DNA from: an uncultured Rhodopila sp.
Lineage (GTDB): Bacteria > Pseudomonadota > Alphaproteobacteria > Acetobacterales > Acetobacteraceae
Length of the DNA: 64,000 nucleotides
Reading direction: 5' to 3'
Assembly (NCBI RefSeq): GCF_903944925.1
Contig: NZ_CAJATU010000098.1
Coordinates: forward strand, 124,001-188,000
Position numbers and translations under genes: made by a program
Shown: positions 1 through 9,054 of the stretch, piece by piece
Layout: each line of letters opens with the position of its first letter
Numbering within the stretch: the first letter of the stretch is position 1
Notes under the pieces: generated by a model
Seen by the model: only the letters and a program-made list of their open reading frames with translations
The model's database searches: none
What the model was told of the DNA's origin: nothing

Positions 1-2
1 GT

Positions 3-1193
3 CCGATTACCTTCACCGGCTTGAAGAACATGAACGAGTCGTTCGTCCGCAGACGGCTGCTGCTGCACCAGGGCGAGCAATTCAACCCGCAAACCATCGA
101 AAAAGCGCGCGCGGATCTGTCGTCCATCGGCGTATTCTCCGTCGTGCGTGCCGTGCCGGCCAATGCGCTGGACCCGGACGGGCAGTTGCCGATCAATCTC
201 GACCTGACGGAGCGGCCGCTGCACGCGGTGGAAGCAACGGCGGCCTATTCAACCGATCTCGGGGTGAATTTTTCCACCACCTGGCGCGACCGCAATCTGT
301 TCGGCAACGCGGAGCAACTGAACCTGACAGCCGGGGCGCTGCTGGGCGGCGACGCCGTCACCAAGCCGGGGTACAATTTCGGCGCGCAATTCCTCAAGCC
401 GGATTTCCTGGTGCGCGACCAGACGCTGGAAGTCGATCTGAACGCCGTCAAGCAGAGCCTGCAGGCCTACGACCAGACCGCGTTGCTGGAGAAAATCGCG
501 CTAAATCGCAAATTGTCGCCGCATTGGACGGTCAGTCTTGGCCTGTCGGGCGAGCAGGAGTCGATCGATCAGGAGGATGTAACCCGGCACTATAACCTTG
601 TCGGCATCCCGGCCAGCGTGCGTTACGACAGTACCGACAATCTGCTGAACCCCACCAACGGCGTGCGCGCATTTCTGATGGCTACCCCGACCTATTCGAT
701 GGGGTCGCCGAGTTCCACCTTCCTCATCATGCAGCTCTCCGGCTCGACCTATTTCGACGTGTTCAATGACGGGCGCAGTGTGATCGCGGTGCGCGGGCTA
801 GTCGGCGAGGCGTCGGGTGTAGGTGTGTTCGGGTTGCCGCCCGATCAGCGGTTCTATGCCGGCGGCAGCAACACCGTGCGGGGCTACAGATATCAGACGC
901 TGGGGCCGCAGTTTCCGGACCAGAAGCCGACTGGCGGCACGGCGATCTCGACCGGCACGGTCGAACTCCGGCAGCGGATCCTCGGCAACTATGGCATGGT
1001 CGCGTTCGTCGATGCGGGACAGGTTACCTCGGAAGGAGCACCGTTCAGCGGCAGTTGGCATGCTGGTGCGGGCGTCGGCGCGCGGTACTATACATCCATC
1101 GGCCCGATCCGGCTGGATTTCGCGGTGCCGCTGAACAAGCTGCCGGGCGGCGATTCGTTTGAGGTGTATATCGGGATCGGACAGGCATTTTGA
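3..1193 (+). CDS. tamA: TamA-like outer-membrane protein (5' end missing)
   Basis: The reading frame is open from the window edge, so the 5' part lies outside. The visible 396 residues begin inside a POTRA domain (ITFTGLKNMNESFVRRR at the start) and continue into a 16-stranded Omp85-type beta barrel. The barrel carries the VRGY motif of lid loop 6 (GGSNTVRGYRY, about residue 290), and the protein ends in a typical aromatic C-terminal beta signal (IGIGQAF). Omp85 proteins of this size that sit directly before a DUF490 gene are TamA, the outer-membrane part of the translocation and assembly module. It acts with the next gene product in outer-membrane protein insertion and/or lipid transport. 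Its TGA stop overlaps the next start. BamA is unlikely given the downstream TamB. Confidence 0.93.
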   Translation, partial: PITFTGLKNMNESFVRRRLLLHQGEQFNPQTIEKARADLSSIGVFSVVRAVPANALDPDGQLPINLDLTERPLHAVEATAAYSTDLGVNFSTTWRDRNLFGNAEQLNLTAGALLGGDAVTKPGYNFGAQFLKPDFLVRDQTLEVDLNAVKQSLQAYDQTALLEKIALNRKLSPHWTVSLGLSGEQESIDQEDVTRHYNLVGIPASVRYDSTDNLLNPTNGVRAFLMATPTYSMGSPSSTFLIMQLSGSTYFDVFNDGRSVIAVRGLVGEASGVGVFGLPPDQRFYAGGSNTVRGYRYQTLGPQFPDQKPTGGTAISTGTVELRQRILGNYGMVAFVDAGQVTSEGAPFSGSWHAGAGVGARYYTSIGPIRLDFAVPLNKLPGGDSFEVYIGIGQAF

Positions 1194-4100
1194 CCCGGCT
1201 CATTCTCAAATGGCTGGCCGGGATCGTGGCCGTGCTGCTGGCGCTGCCGATCGGCGCGGTGATCTTTGTCCTGTTGCTGGCCAACACGGATTTCGGGCGG
1301 CGGCTGATCGAGACTCAGACCAAAAGCCTAACGGGCGGGATGGTGGCGATCCAGGGGCTGGCAGGGCGGTTTCCCGACGCGCTGCGGGTCGGGCAGATCC
1401 AGGTTTCAGACTACAAAGGCCCCTACGTTACGGTTTCGGACTTGGTCCTGGATTGGTCTCCGCTGAAGCTGATCGGCCGGGTCGCCCAGGTCGATCGCCT
1501 ACAGGCGGCTAAGGTGGATTTCGCCCGCCTGCCGGAGTCGGAAAGCAAGACAACCTCCCCCGGCAGCGGAGGCAGTTCGTTCAGCCTGCCGGTGCGGGTC
1601 GATGTACGCAGCCTTCAGGTCGATCAGGCCATCATCGGCGAGCCGGTTGCGGGAGCGGCGGCGACTCTGGCGCTGACCGGTTCGGCGGATCTGCCGGCGC
1701 TGACGCAAGGTACGGTGCATCTGGATGCGCGGCGGCTGGACAGTCCCGGGACTTATGCCGTCAACGGCACGCTGACGCCGCACGACATCCAGGCGACCGT
1801 CACCGCGAATGAGCCGGCCAAGGGGCTTATCGCGACGATCGCGCATGTCCCCGATCTCGGGCCGCTGGCGCTTCAGGCATCCGTGAACGGGCCGCGCGAC
1901 AACATCGGGACTCAGTTGGGTCTCACGGCCGGGCCGTTGAAGGCGTCGGCGTCGGGGACGATCGACCTGGACCACGAGTCAGCCGATATGGCGGTAAAAG
2001 CGGTCGCGCCGGCGATGAGTCCGGGGCCCGGCATGTCCTGGCAGTCGATCCTGGTCGACGCAAAGGTGCATGGACCGTTCGCCAAGGTCGATGCCGACGG
2101 TACGGTTCGCATCGACGCGCTGGAGGCGGCCGGCGCGCGCATCGGCTCGCTGGCTGCCGACGTGAAGGGCAACGCCGGGCAGGTCAGTCTGCACGCGTCG
2201 GTGGCGGAATTGCGCATACCCGGGCCAAAGCCGGACGTTTTCGCCGCCGCCCCCATCGTGCTCGACGCCGCCGCCCGCCTGGACGCCGCCGATCGGCCGG
2301 TGACCTTCGCGGTCAGGCATCCGCTGGTGGCGGTGGACGGTTCGGCGCAGACGGCGGGGATCGAGACTTTGAAGGCGCATCTGGCGCTGCCCGATCTGGC
2401 TCCGCTGGCTGCGGCGGGCGGGACGGATATTCGGGGCAAAACCGATCTGGATGTGCAGGCGGAGGTCAACGGCGAGACGACGACCGCCTCGGCGAAGGGG
2501 CGGCTTTCAGTTATCGGCGGCATGGCCCCGGTGCCGGCGCTTATCGGCGACGACTGCCGGATCGATGTGGCCGGATCGATGCATGGGCAGGATGGGACGC
2601 TGTCGCGCCTGACGGTGAACGGGAAGTCGCTGGACGTGTCGGCGGAAGGCGGCCTGACCGACAAGAAGCTGGACCTGAACTGGGCGGTTGCGCTGGCCGA
2701 TTTGGCGGCGGTGCAGCCGAGCCTGTCGGGCAAGGTGGACGCCAAGGGGCATGCCGGCGGCGCGCTGGATGCTATCGCGTTGCAGGCGGATATCGGCGCT
2801 GATATCGCGGCGAAGGGGGTTCAGCCCGGGCATCTCGATGCACATGTGGACGCGACCGGGCTGCCGGGATCGCCTCATGCGGAGGTCAAGGCGGATGGCA
2901 CGCTGCTGAATGCGCCGCTGTCGCTGGCGTTGACCGCCGATCAGGGGGCGGGGGTGACGAAAGTCGACATCGACCACGCGTCCTGGAAGTCGTTACAGGC
3001 GCAGGGGGCGGTCAGCCTTACGCTGCCCGCGGTGATTCCGGCGGGCAAGCTGCGCATCAACCTGGGGCGCCTGGCCGATCTGGAGCCGTTGATCGGCAAG
3101 CCGATCGGCGGGCAGGCGCAGGCGACGCTGGATTCGGATGACCAGGCGGCAAGGCTGGCGCTGACGGTGAAGGATGCGTCGCTGCCGGGAACCGCGGCAG
3201 TCGGCAAGGCTGTGCTGAATGCGACGGTAACCGATCCAAACGGGCAGGCCTCGGTAGATGGTGTGCTTACCGCGGATGGCGTGTCGGCTGGCGGTGCCAA
3301 GGCGATCTCGGCGCGGGTTACGGCGAAAGGTCCGCAGGAAGCGGTGGCCCTGACGGTCGCCGCCAACGCTCCCGCAGTTGCCGGAGGTGCCGCGAAGATC
3401 AATACCGCGGGCACGCTGAACGTGACGGATCGAACTCTGGCTTTGGCGCGGATGGAAGCAAGTTGGAAGGACCAGGTGCTGCGGCTGCTGGCGCCTGCCC
3501 GGATTGGCTTTGCCGATGGCGTTTCGATGGACCGCGTGCGACTGGGTTTCCAGCAGGCGGTGCTGGACGTGTCTGGTAGCGCCGGCAGCAAGCTCGATCT
3601 GACCGCTACGCTGCGCAATCTGTCGGCCAATGTCGCGGCTATTGCAGACCCGTCGCTGGCGGCGGATGGGGTGATCGCGGCGGATGTGCGCCTGACCGGA
3701 ACCAGTGCTCAGCCGGAGGGAACCGTCAGGGTTACGGCTGATCGCGTGCATCTGAGGCAGGGGCCGGGCCAGGCGTTGCCGCCGGCGAATTTGGCGGCCA
3801 ACGCCACGCTGATGGGGACCTCGGCGCGAATCGACACGCGGCTGACCGCGGGGCCGTCGCATGTCACGGTTACCGGCACGGCGCCGTTGTCCAGCAGCGG
3901 CGCTCTGGACCTGAAATCGGACGGGCTGGTCGATCTGAAGATGCTCGATCCGCTGCTGCTGGCGCAGGGGCGGCGGGCGCGCGGCACGGTGGCCCTGAAC
4001 GCCGAAGTGACCGGCACCACAACCGCACCGCTGGCTAACGGTACCGCCACACTGCGCAACGGCGATGTGGCGGATTACGCGCTGGGGGCGCATGTCTCCG

Positions 4101-5206
4101 ACCTGGCGGCAACCGTGCAGGCGTCCGGCGATATGATCCGGCTGTCCAGCTTTACGGGCCGGGCCGGGCCGGGCACGCTGGGCGGCAGCGGGACGATAAG
4201 CCTCGCGGGGCAAATGCCGGTCGATCTGCGTTTCACCGCCAACAATGCCCGGCCGCTGTCGAGCGACCTGATCACAGCGCTGATCGACGCCAACCTGACG
4301 GTGCAGGGCGAGGTCAAGGGCGACCTCCAGGCGGGTGGCACCCTGCATGTCCGCCGCGCCGATATTCGCATCCCCGACAAGCTGCCGCCGAGCATCGCGG
4401 TGCTGCCGGTGCGCAACGCCAACGCGCCGCCGCCGCCCCCTGCCCCGCCGGCGCCGCAGTCGAACATCGCCCTGAACCTGACTCTGGACGCGCCCCAGCA
4501 GGTGTTCATCCGCGGCCGCGGGCTGGACGCTGAACTGGGCGGGAATATCCATTTCGGCGGCACGGTCAGCAATCCGATCCCGAACGGCGGGCTGCATTTG
4601 CGTCGGGGCACGCTCAGTGTCATCGGCACGACGCTGAACTTTACCGAGGGGACGATCGATTTCACCGGCGCGGGGATCGCGGATCCGTCGCTGCATTTCG
4701 TGGCAACCTCGACGACCCCGACGCTTGTGGCGACGCTGACGGTCAGCGGCAGCGCGAGCGACCCGAAGATCACGCTATCCAGCGTGCCGGACATGCCGCA
4801 GGACGAGATCCTCGCGCAGCTTCTGTTCGGCACCAGCACGTCGAAGCTGAGCCCGCTACAGCTTGCGCAGATCGCCGCGGCTTTGGCGTCGCTGTCCGGG
4901 GCGACCAGCGGCTTCGATCCGCTGGACAGCCTGCGCACCTCGCTGGGGTTGGATCGTCTGACCGTCGGCAGCGATGCGGCGGGAAATCCGACGTTGCAGG
5001 CGGGGCGGTACATTGCGCGCGGCGTCTATGTCGGGGCGCAGCAAAGCGCGTCGGGGACCGGGTCCCAGGTGACGGTGCAGATCGATCTGGCGAAGGGGCT
5101 GAAGCTGGAGGCGACGGCGGGGGCGACCGGATCAAGTTCCGCGACCGGCAGCGCGAGCAGCGAGGATGCCGCCAGCGTGGGCGTGACGTACCAATTCGAA
5201 TATTGA
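1190..5206 (+). CDS. tamB: TamB, translocation and assembly module inner-membrane component
   Basis: This 1338-residue protein has one N-terminal membrane anchor (about residues 5-30, WLAGIVAVLLALPIGAV), a very long repetitive beta-rich region, and a C-terminal DUF490/TamB domain (about 1000-1338) ending in the aromatic residues QFEY. This is the TamB layout: a periplasm-spanning beta-taco that pairs with the outer-membrane TamA. A proline-rich stretch lies near residue 1080 (PPPPPAPPAPQ). The start is TTG at 1190, which overlaps the tamA stop (TTGA), so translation is probably coupled. Homologues are usually 1250-1450 residues, so this one is full length. Very long ORFs on the opposite strand are codon-bias shadows. 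Confidence 0.93.
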   Translation: MTRLILKWLAGIVAVLLALPIGAVIFVLLLANTDFGRRLIETQTKSLTGGMVAIQGLAGRFPDALRVGQIQVSDYKGPYVTVSDLVLDWSPLKLIGRVAQVDRLQAAKVDFARLPESESKTTSPGSGGSSFSLPVRVDVRSLQVDQAIIGEPVAGAAATLALTGSADLPALTQGTVHLDARRLDSPGTYAVNGTLTPHDIQATVTANEPAKGLIATIAHVPDLGPLALQASVNGPRDNIGTQLGLTAGPLKASASGTIDLDHESADMAVKAVAPAMSPGPGMSWQSILVDAKVHGPFAKVDADGTVRIDALEAAGARIGSLAADVKGNAGQVSLHASVAELRIPGPKPDVFAAAPIVLDAAARLDAADRPVTFAVRHPLVAVDGSAQTAGIETLKAHLALPDLAPLAAAGGTDIRGKTDLDVQAEVNGETTTASAKGRLSVIGGMAPVPALIGDDCRIDVAGSMHGQDGTLSRLTVNGKSLDVSAEGGLTDKKLDLNWAVALADLAAVQPSLSGKVDAKGHAGGALDAIALQADIGADIAAKGVQPGHLDAHVDATGLPGSPHAEVKADGTLLNAPLSLALTADQGAGVTKVDIDHASWKSLQAQGAVSLTLPAVIPAGKLRINLGRLADLEPLIGKPIGGQAQATLDSDDQAARLALTVKDASLPGTAAVGKAVLNATVTDPNGQASVDGVLTADGVSAGGAKAISARVTAKGPQEAVALTVAANAPAVAGGAAKINTAGTLNVTDRTLALARMEASWKDQVLRLLAPARIGFADGVSMDRVRLGFQQAVLDVSGSAGSKLDLTATLRNLSANVAAIADPSLAADGVIAADVRLTGTSAQPEGTVRVTADRVHLRQGPGQALPPANLAANATLMGTSARIDTRLTAGPSHVTVTGTAPLSSSGALDLKSDGLVDLKMLDPLLLAQGRRARGTVALNAEVTGTTTAPLANGTATLRNGDVADYALGAHVSDLAATVQASGDMIRLSSFTGRAGPGTLGGSGTISLAGQMPVDLRFTANNARPLSSDLITALIDANLTVQGEVKGDLQAGGTLHVRRADIRIPDKLPPSIAVLPVRNANAPPPPPAPPAPQSNIALNLTLDAPQQVFIRGRGLDAELGGNIHFGGTVSNPIPNGGLHLRRGTLSVIGTTLNFTEGTIDFTGAGIADPSLHFVATSTTPTLVATLTVSGSASDPKITLSSVPDMPQDEILAQLLFGTSTSKLSPLQLAQIAAALASLSGATSGFDPLDSLRTSLGLDRLTVGSDAAGNPTLQAGRYIARGVYVGAQQSASGTGSQVTVQIDLAKGLKLEATAGATGSSSATGSASSEDAASVGVTYQFEY

Positions 5207-5249
5207 CCGCCGCCCGGGAACAAAGCGCGATCGGCAGCGTTGAGCCGGG

Positions 5250-5483
5250 ATGAGCACTGATCCGAAAAGCAACGCCGGTTCCTCCGTCGTCCCTTCGAAC
5301 GCGGAGAAAAATCCGGATGACTGGACGACCGGCACGGAGTCGATGACCGGGGCACAGGCGTCTTATCTGAAGACATTGTGCGAGGAGGCCGGAGAGGAAT
5401 TCGACCCGGGTCTGACCAAGGCCGAGGCGTCGAAGCGCATCGACGCGTTGCAGGGGAAGACAGGGCGCGGCCGAACGCATTGA
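5250..5483 (+). CDS. DUF3072 domain protein
   Basis: The product is a 77-residue acidic soluble protein. Residues 22-70 carry the DUF3072 signature: a DDW-TG segment, then MTGAQASYLKTLCEEAGEE, then LTKAEASKRIDALQ. The family is small, widespread in alphaproteobacteria and actinobacteria, and functionally uncharacterised. It resembles a stand-alone SAP/LEM-like helical module, but that is only a resemblance. It lies 43 bases after tamB and 31 bases before the radical-SAM gene on the same strand, so co-transcription with the DNA-repair pair is possible. The start codon ATG follows GCCGGG, a weak ribosome site. Confidence 0.8.
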   Translation: MSTDPKSNAGSSVVPSNAEKNPDDWTTGTESMTGAQASYLKTLCEEAGEEFDPGLTKAEASKRIDALQGKTGRGRTH

Positions 5484-5514
5484 CAAGCCGGCGGCTTGAG
5501 AACATAAAAAGAAC

Positions 5515-6732
5515 ATGCCTGTTGCCGACAAGCTCGAGATTCTCGCCGATGCCGCGAAATACGATGCGTCCTGCGCATCTTCCGGCGGAGAGCGGCGCAA
5601 CTCTCGCAACAGCGGCGGCATCGGGTCGAGCACCGGAAACGGCATTTGCCATTCCTATACCCCGGACGGCCGGTGCGTATCGCTGCTGAAGATTCTGCTG
5701 ACCAATGCCTGCGTCTATGACTGCGCCTATTGCATCAACCGCCGCTCCTCCAACGTCCGGCGCGCCCGCTTCACCGTGCAGGAAGTCGTTGATCTGACGC
5801 TGGAGTTTTACAAACGTAACTACATTGAGGGGCTGTTCCTGTCGTCCGGCATCATCCGCTCTCCCGATTACACGATGGAAGCTCTGGTTCGGGTCGCGCG
5901 AACGCTGCGCACGGACCACGCCTTCCGCGGCTATATTCACCTGAAGTCGATCCCCGAAGCCTCCCCCGACCTCATTCGCGATGCTGGCCTTTACGCCGAT
6001 CGGCTGTCGATCAATATCGAGTTGCCGACGGAGGAGTCGCTGCGGCGATTTGCGCCGGAGAAACGAACCGCGACGATCCACGCGACGATGCGGGACCTCA
6101 GCGAGAAAATCGCCGATGCAAAAACCGATACCCGGGGGCCGCGGTTTTCGCCGGCGGGGCAGAGCACGCAACTGATCGTCGGGGCCGACAGCAGCAGCGA
6201 TTCCACCGTCCTGGCCACGGCTTCGGCGCTGTACGGGACGTATCGGCTGAAGCGGATCTACTATTCGGCGTTCAGCCCGATTCCTGATGCCAGCACGCTT
6301 TTGCCGGCGCGGCCGGCGCCGCTGGTGCGGGAGAACCGGCTGTACCAGGCCGATTGGCTGATGCGGTTCTACGGCTTTAGCGCGGCGGAGATTCTAGCCG
6401 GCAGCGTGGACGACATGCTGGACCCGGAGATCGATCCGAAGCTCGCCTGGGCGCTGCGCAACCGCGACCGCTTCCCGGTCGATGTAAACACCGCCGAGCG
6501 GGAGAGCCTGCTGCGGGTTCCCGGCCTGGGGGTTCGCACTGTCGATCGTGTCTTGAGCGCAAGAACTCACAGCCGGCTGCGGCTGGATGACATCCGCCGC
6601 CTGGCGGGATCGTTCCGGCGGCTGCTGCCGTTTATAGTTACGGCTGATCACCGGCCGTCGCGATTGCTGGACCGGGCGGCGTTGCGTAGCGTGGTTGCGC
6701 CACGGCCGCAGCAAATGTCGCTGTTCGGATGA
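5515..6732 (+). CDS. Radical SAM protein with helix-hairpin-helix domain (putative DNA modification/repair protein)
   Basis: The 405-residue protein carries the radical-SAM iron-sulfur motif C-x3-C-x2-C (ACVYDCAYC, about residues 64-72). Further conserved cysteines lie upstream (DASC, GICHSY). The C-terminus holds a helix-hairpin-helix DNA-binding segment (VDVNTAERESLLRVPGLG, about residues 322-339). This matches the family named for its genomic link to a uracil-DNA glycosylase (TIGR03916 type), thought to act with the DUF4130 partner in DNA repair or modification. The reaction is unknown. The next gene overlaps its stop by four bases (ATGA at 6729), indicating an operon. The start ATG lies behind an A-rich AAAAAGAA site. 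Confidence 0.9.
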   Translation: MPVADKLEILADAAKYDASCASSGGERRNSRNSGGIGSSTGNGICHSYTPDGRCVSLLKILLTNACVYDCAYCINRRSSNVRRARFTVQEVVDLTLEFYKRNYIEGLFLSSGIIRSPDYTMEALVRVARTLRTDHAFRGYIHLKSIPEASPDLIRDAGLYADRLSINIELPTEESLRRFAPEKRTATIHATMRDLSEKIADAKTDTRGPRFSPAGQSTQLIVGADSSSDSTVLATASALYGTYRLKRIYYSAFSPIPDASTLLPARPAPLVRENRLYQADWLMRFYGFSAAEILAGSVDDMLDPEIDPKLAWALRNRDRFPVDVNTAERESLLRVPGLGVRTVDRVLSARTHSRLRLDDIRRLAGSFRRLLPFIVTADHRPSRLLDRAALRSVVAPRPQQMSLFG

Positions 6733-7493
6733 TCTATTCCATAGTTATCGAACCGCCCGACGATTTCGCTGCGTTTCGCACCGCGGCCCGCAGGCTTTTG
6801 GCGGCACGGATCGATCCGGCGGACGTTACATGGACGGATCGCCGGGAGGCGGCGCTGTTTCCGCAGGTGCCCCCGGGGCCGGAGCGAATCGCGGCGGTGC
6901 CGCGCGCGTTCGTTGAGCTTGCCGAAGCAGTCGCCTGTCATCGCGATGCATCGCGCTGGCCTTTGCTGTATCAGCTTCTCCGGCGCCTCGCGGATGGGGA
7001 ACGAACCCTGATGGACCAGCCCGCCGACACGCTGGTGCACCGGCTTCAGCGGATGGCAGCCTCGGTGCGGCGCGACCGGCACAGGATGACGGCCTTTGTC
7101 CGCTTCCGTATCGTGGACGACGATGACGGACCGTGCTCAGTCGCCTGGTACGAACCGCAGCACCGCATACTCCGCCGGGTCACCCCGTTTTTCATCGACC
7201 GCTTCGCCAGCTTGCGGTTCTCCATCCTGACACCGGATATGTGCGTCCATTGGGACCGCCAAACCGCCCGATACGCCTCGGGTCTAAGCCGATCGGCGGC
7301 GCCGGGTGGGGATGAGGTGGAGGATTGGTGGAAGCGCTACTACTGCGCAACGTTCAATCCGGCGCGCGTGAATCCAAAGCTGCTCGACAGCCATATGCCC
7401 AAACGGTATCGGCGCGACTTGCCTGAAGCAGGCAGCATCCAGGATTTGCTGGGGAATGCTTCCAGAAGAACCGACCGGATGATCGGGCGCTGA
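6729..7493 (+). CDS. DUF4130 protein, partner of the radical-SAM protein (no glycosylase domain)
   Basis: This 254-residue protein matches the TIGR03915/DUF4130 family: FVRFRIVDDDDG near residue 120, then a W-DR-- segment, then DWWKRYYCATFNPARVNPKLL and a terminal PKRYRRDLPEA. In many proteobacteria this domain is fused to a C-terminal UdgX-type uracil-DNA glycosylase. Here the protein stops just past the linker (RRTDRMIGR), and a strong terminator begins 17 bases after the stop, so no glycosylase follows. Free-standing versions also exist in Firmicutes. The ATG overlaps the previous stop (ATGA). The role is inferred to be DNA repair-linked, and the biochemistry is unknown. Confidence 0.87.
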   Translation: MIYSIVIEPPDDFAAFRTAARRLLAARIDPADVTWTDRREAALFPQVPPGPERIAAVPRAFVELAEAVACHRDASRWPLLYQLLRRLADGERTLMDQPADTLVHRLQRMAASVRRDRHRMTAFVRFRIVDDDDGPCSVAWYEPQHRILRRVTPFFIDRFASLRFSILTPDMCVHWDRQTARYASGLSRSAAPGGDEVEDWWKRYYCATFNPARVNPKLLDSHMPKRYRRDLPEAGSIQDLLGNASRRTDRMIGR

Positions 7494-7510
7494 ACGGTTC
7501 GGCATAGCAG

Positions 7511-7539
7511 AAGGCCCCGGACCCGAGGTCCGGGGCCTT
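7511..7539. terminator. Strong bidirectional intrinsic terminator
   Basis: A 13-bp perfect stem (AAGGCCCCGGACC, 7511-7523, with its complement at 7527-7539) closes a 3-base loop. The stem ends in A/T pairs on both sides. It lies 17 bases downstream of the DUF4130 stop on the + strand and 40 bases downstream of the 21-codon ORF on the - strand, so it can end both transcripts. A second hairpin (GTCCG-TTAC-CGGAC) lies at 7556-7569. Confidence 0.85.
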
Positions 7540-7578
7540 CACATTGCTTGTGACTGTCCGTTACCGGACCGGAGTAGT

Positions 7579-7644
7579 TTATGCCGACGGATTCGCGCCG
7601 GCAATCCAGGTCATGGCAAAGGATGCCACCGAACAATGAGACAC
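7579..7644 (-). CDS. 21-codon ORF behind a near-perfect Shine-Dalgarno
   Basis: On the minus strand, GAAAGGAGGTGATCC (7660-7646) is followed by A and a GTG start at 7644. This leaves 7 bases between AGGAGG and the start, which is ideal. The peptide is MSHCSVASFAMTWIAGANPSA, 21 residues read in two blocks: MSHCSVASFA then MTWIAGANPSA, ending at TAA. It is hydrophobic in the middle and contains one Cys and one Trp. A terminator follows (7511-7539), so a very short dedicated transcript is plausible. I do not recognise the peptide, and no gene follows on this strand. Candidates are a tiny membrane peptide, a RiPP precursor, or a small RNA whose anti-anti-SD segment titrates ribosomes. It is divergent from the alcohol dehydrogenase gene. 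Confidence 0.5.
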   Translation of the reverse strand: MSHCSVASFAMTWIAGANPSA

Positions 7645-7805
7645 TGGATCACCTCCTTTCAGTTGTTGCTACGACCCCTGAAGCTTGCTCCCGATTCGGC
7701 TGACTTGGCAAGCAAATCAGCACCCGATTCCCTGCCGGCGCCGCAGCCCTGTTTCCGCCGCCGCCAACCCGCGCCATGCTGCTGCGAAACCCGCAGGAGA
7801 TCTCG

Positions 7806-8975
7806 ATGATTCACGGCATCCACCGCACCGCGCCCATGGAACGCGTCATCTACGGCATCCCGCTCGCTGACGCGTTGGGCGAGGAAATCGGCCGCCTCCA
7901 GCACCGCGCCGTCTATGTCCTGGCCAGTTCCACACTCGATCGCCGAACCGATGTGGTCGAGACCGTCCGCCGCGTCCTCGGCAGCCGCCTCGCAGGAGTC
8001 TGCGCCAAAATCGGTTCCCACACCCCGCGCGCCGATGTCGTGGCCGCGGCGAACGAGGCTCGCGCGGCGGCAGCCGATTTGCTGGTCACCGTCGGCGGCG
8101 GATCGGTTACCGACGCGGCCAAAATGGTCGCCCTCTGCCTCGGCAACGACATCACAGCACCCGAGCAACTCGACAGCCTGCGCGCCACCACCACGCCGGA
8201 GGGCAGGACGGAACGGCCCGCGGTCAGGCCGCCGTCGCTGCGTTCGATCGCCGTGCCGACGACCCTCTCGGCGGGCGAGTTCACCGCCTTCGCCGGCTGC
8301 ACCGACACCGCCCGGCAGAACAAGGAAAGCTATGCCCATCCGCTGATGATGCCGCTGGCGGTGATCCTCGACCCGGCAGTAACGCTGCACACCCCGGAGT
8401 GGTTGTTCCTGTCCACCGGCATCCGCGCGATCGATCATGCGGTGGAGGATATCTGCTCGATCAACCCGACGCCAATATCGGACGGGATGGCGTTGCAGGC
8501 GCTGCGGCTGTTGTCGGCCGGATTGCCGGGGGTGAAGGCGAACCCGGGGGACCTGGAGGCGCGGCTGAACTGCCAACTAGGCGCCTGGCTGTCGATTATC
8601 GGAGCGCAGAACGGGGTGCATAAAGGCGCCAGCCACGGCATCGGCCATGTGCTCGGCGGCACGGCGGGGGTGCCTCACGGCTACACCTCCTGCGTCATGC
8701 TGCCGCATGTGCTGCGCTTCAACGAACCGGTCACAGCCAATCGGCAGACCTGGATCAGCGAAGCGCTGGGGCAGCGGGACAAGATGGCCGCGGACGTGGT
8801 GGTAGCGCTGATCGCCGCACTGGGGCTGCCGGGAACGTTGCGCGCCGCGGGTGTCAAGGCCGAGCAACTTGATGCGATCGCGGCGGGATCGATGCACGAC
8901 CGCTGGGTTCACACCAACCCGATGAAGATCGACGGTCCGGCCACCGTGAGGGCGCTGCTGGACGCGGCCTGGTAG
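7806..8975 (+). CDS. Iron-containing alcohol dehydrogenase / maleylacetate reductase-like
   Basis: The 389-residue protein is a group III metal-dependent (iron) alcohol dehydrogenase. The NAD(P)-binding GGGSVTDAAK motif lies near residue 97, followed by a PTTLSAGEFT segment. The C-terminal metal site contributes HAVED (about 210) and HGASHGIGHVLGG (about 280). Members reduce or oxidise short-chain alcohols, lactaldehyde or maleylacetate. The substrate cannot be read from sequence, though the short length and lack of an extended C-terminus fit maleylacetate-reductase-like relatives. I chose ATG 7806 because GCAGGAG lies 8 bases upstream. An in-frame upstream start at 7776 has no ribosome site. 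It is monocistronic, with a hairpin 26 bases downstream. Confidence 0.88.
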   Translation: MIHGIHRTAPMERVIYGIPLADALGEEIGRLQHRAVYVLASSTLDRRTDVVETVRRVLGSRLAGVCAKIGSHTPRADVVAAANEARAAAADLLVTVGGGSVTDAAKMVALCLGNDITAPEQLDSLRATTTPEGRTERPAVRPPSLRSIAVPTTLSAGEFTAFAGCTDTARQNKESYAHPLMMPLAVILDPAVTLHTPEWLFLSTGIRAIDHAVEDICSINPTPISDGMALQALRLLSAGLPGVKANPGDLEARLNCQLGAWLSIIGAQNGVHKGASHGIGHVLGGTAGVPHGYTSCVMLPHVLRFNEPVTANRQTWISEALGQRDKMAADVVVALIAALGLPGTLRAAGVKAEQLDAIAAGSMHDRWVHTNPMKIDGPATVRALLDAAW

Positions 8976-9001
8976 AGACGCGCGAACGTTGCATTTGCGT
9001 T

Positions 9002-9024
9002 ATGGCCGGGCTTGGCCCGGCCAT
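9002..9024. terminator. Bidirectional hairpin between convergent genes
   Basis: The inverted repeat ATGGCCGGGC (9002-9011) / GCCCGGCCAT (9015-9024) has a 3-base loop. It is further enclosed by GCGTT...AACGC arms. It lies between the convergent alcohol dehydrogenase and phosphate transporter genes and can end both. There is no strong T run, and similar palindromes recur as dispersed elements in alphaproteobacterial intergenic DNA. Confidence 0.6.
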
Positions 9025-9054
9025 GACACAAAACGCAACGGCCGTGCGACCAGC

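Noticed and set aside
2993-4696. 567-codon minus-strand frame within tamB
   Set aside because: Antisense shadow of a GC-rich gene; Arg-rich composition and no domain.
7644-7660. Possible 16S rRNA remnant (17 bases identical to the 3' end)
   Set aside because: No other rRNA sequence on either side, and the same bases serve exactly as a Shine-Dalgarno before a short ORF.
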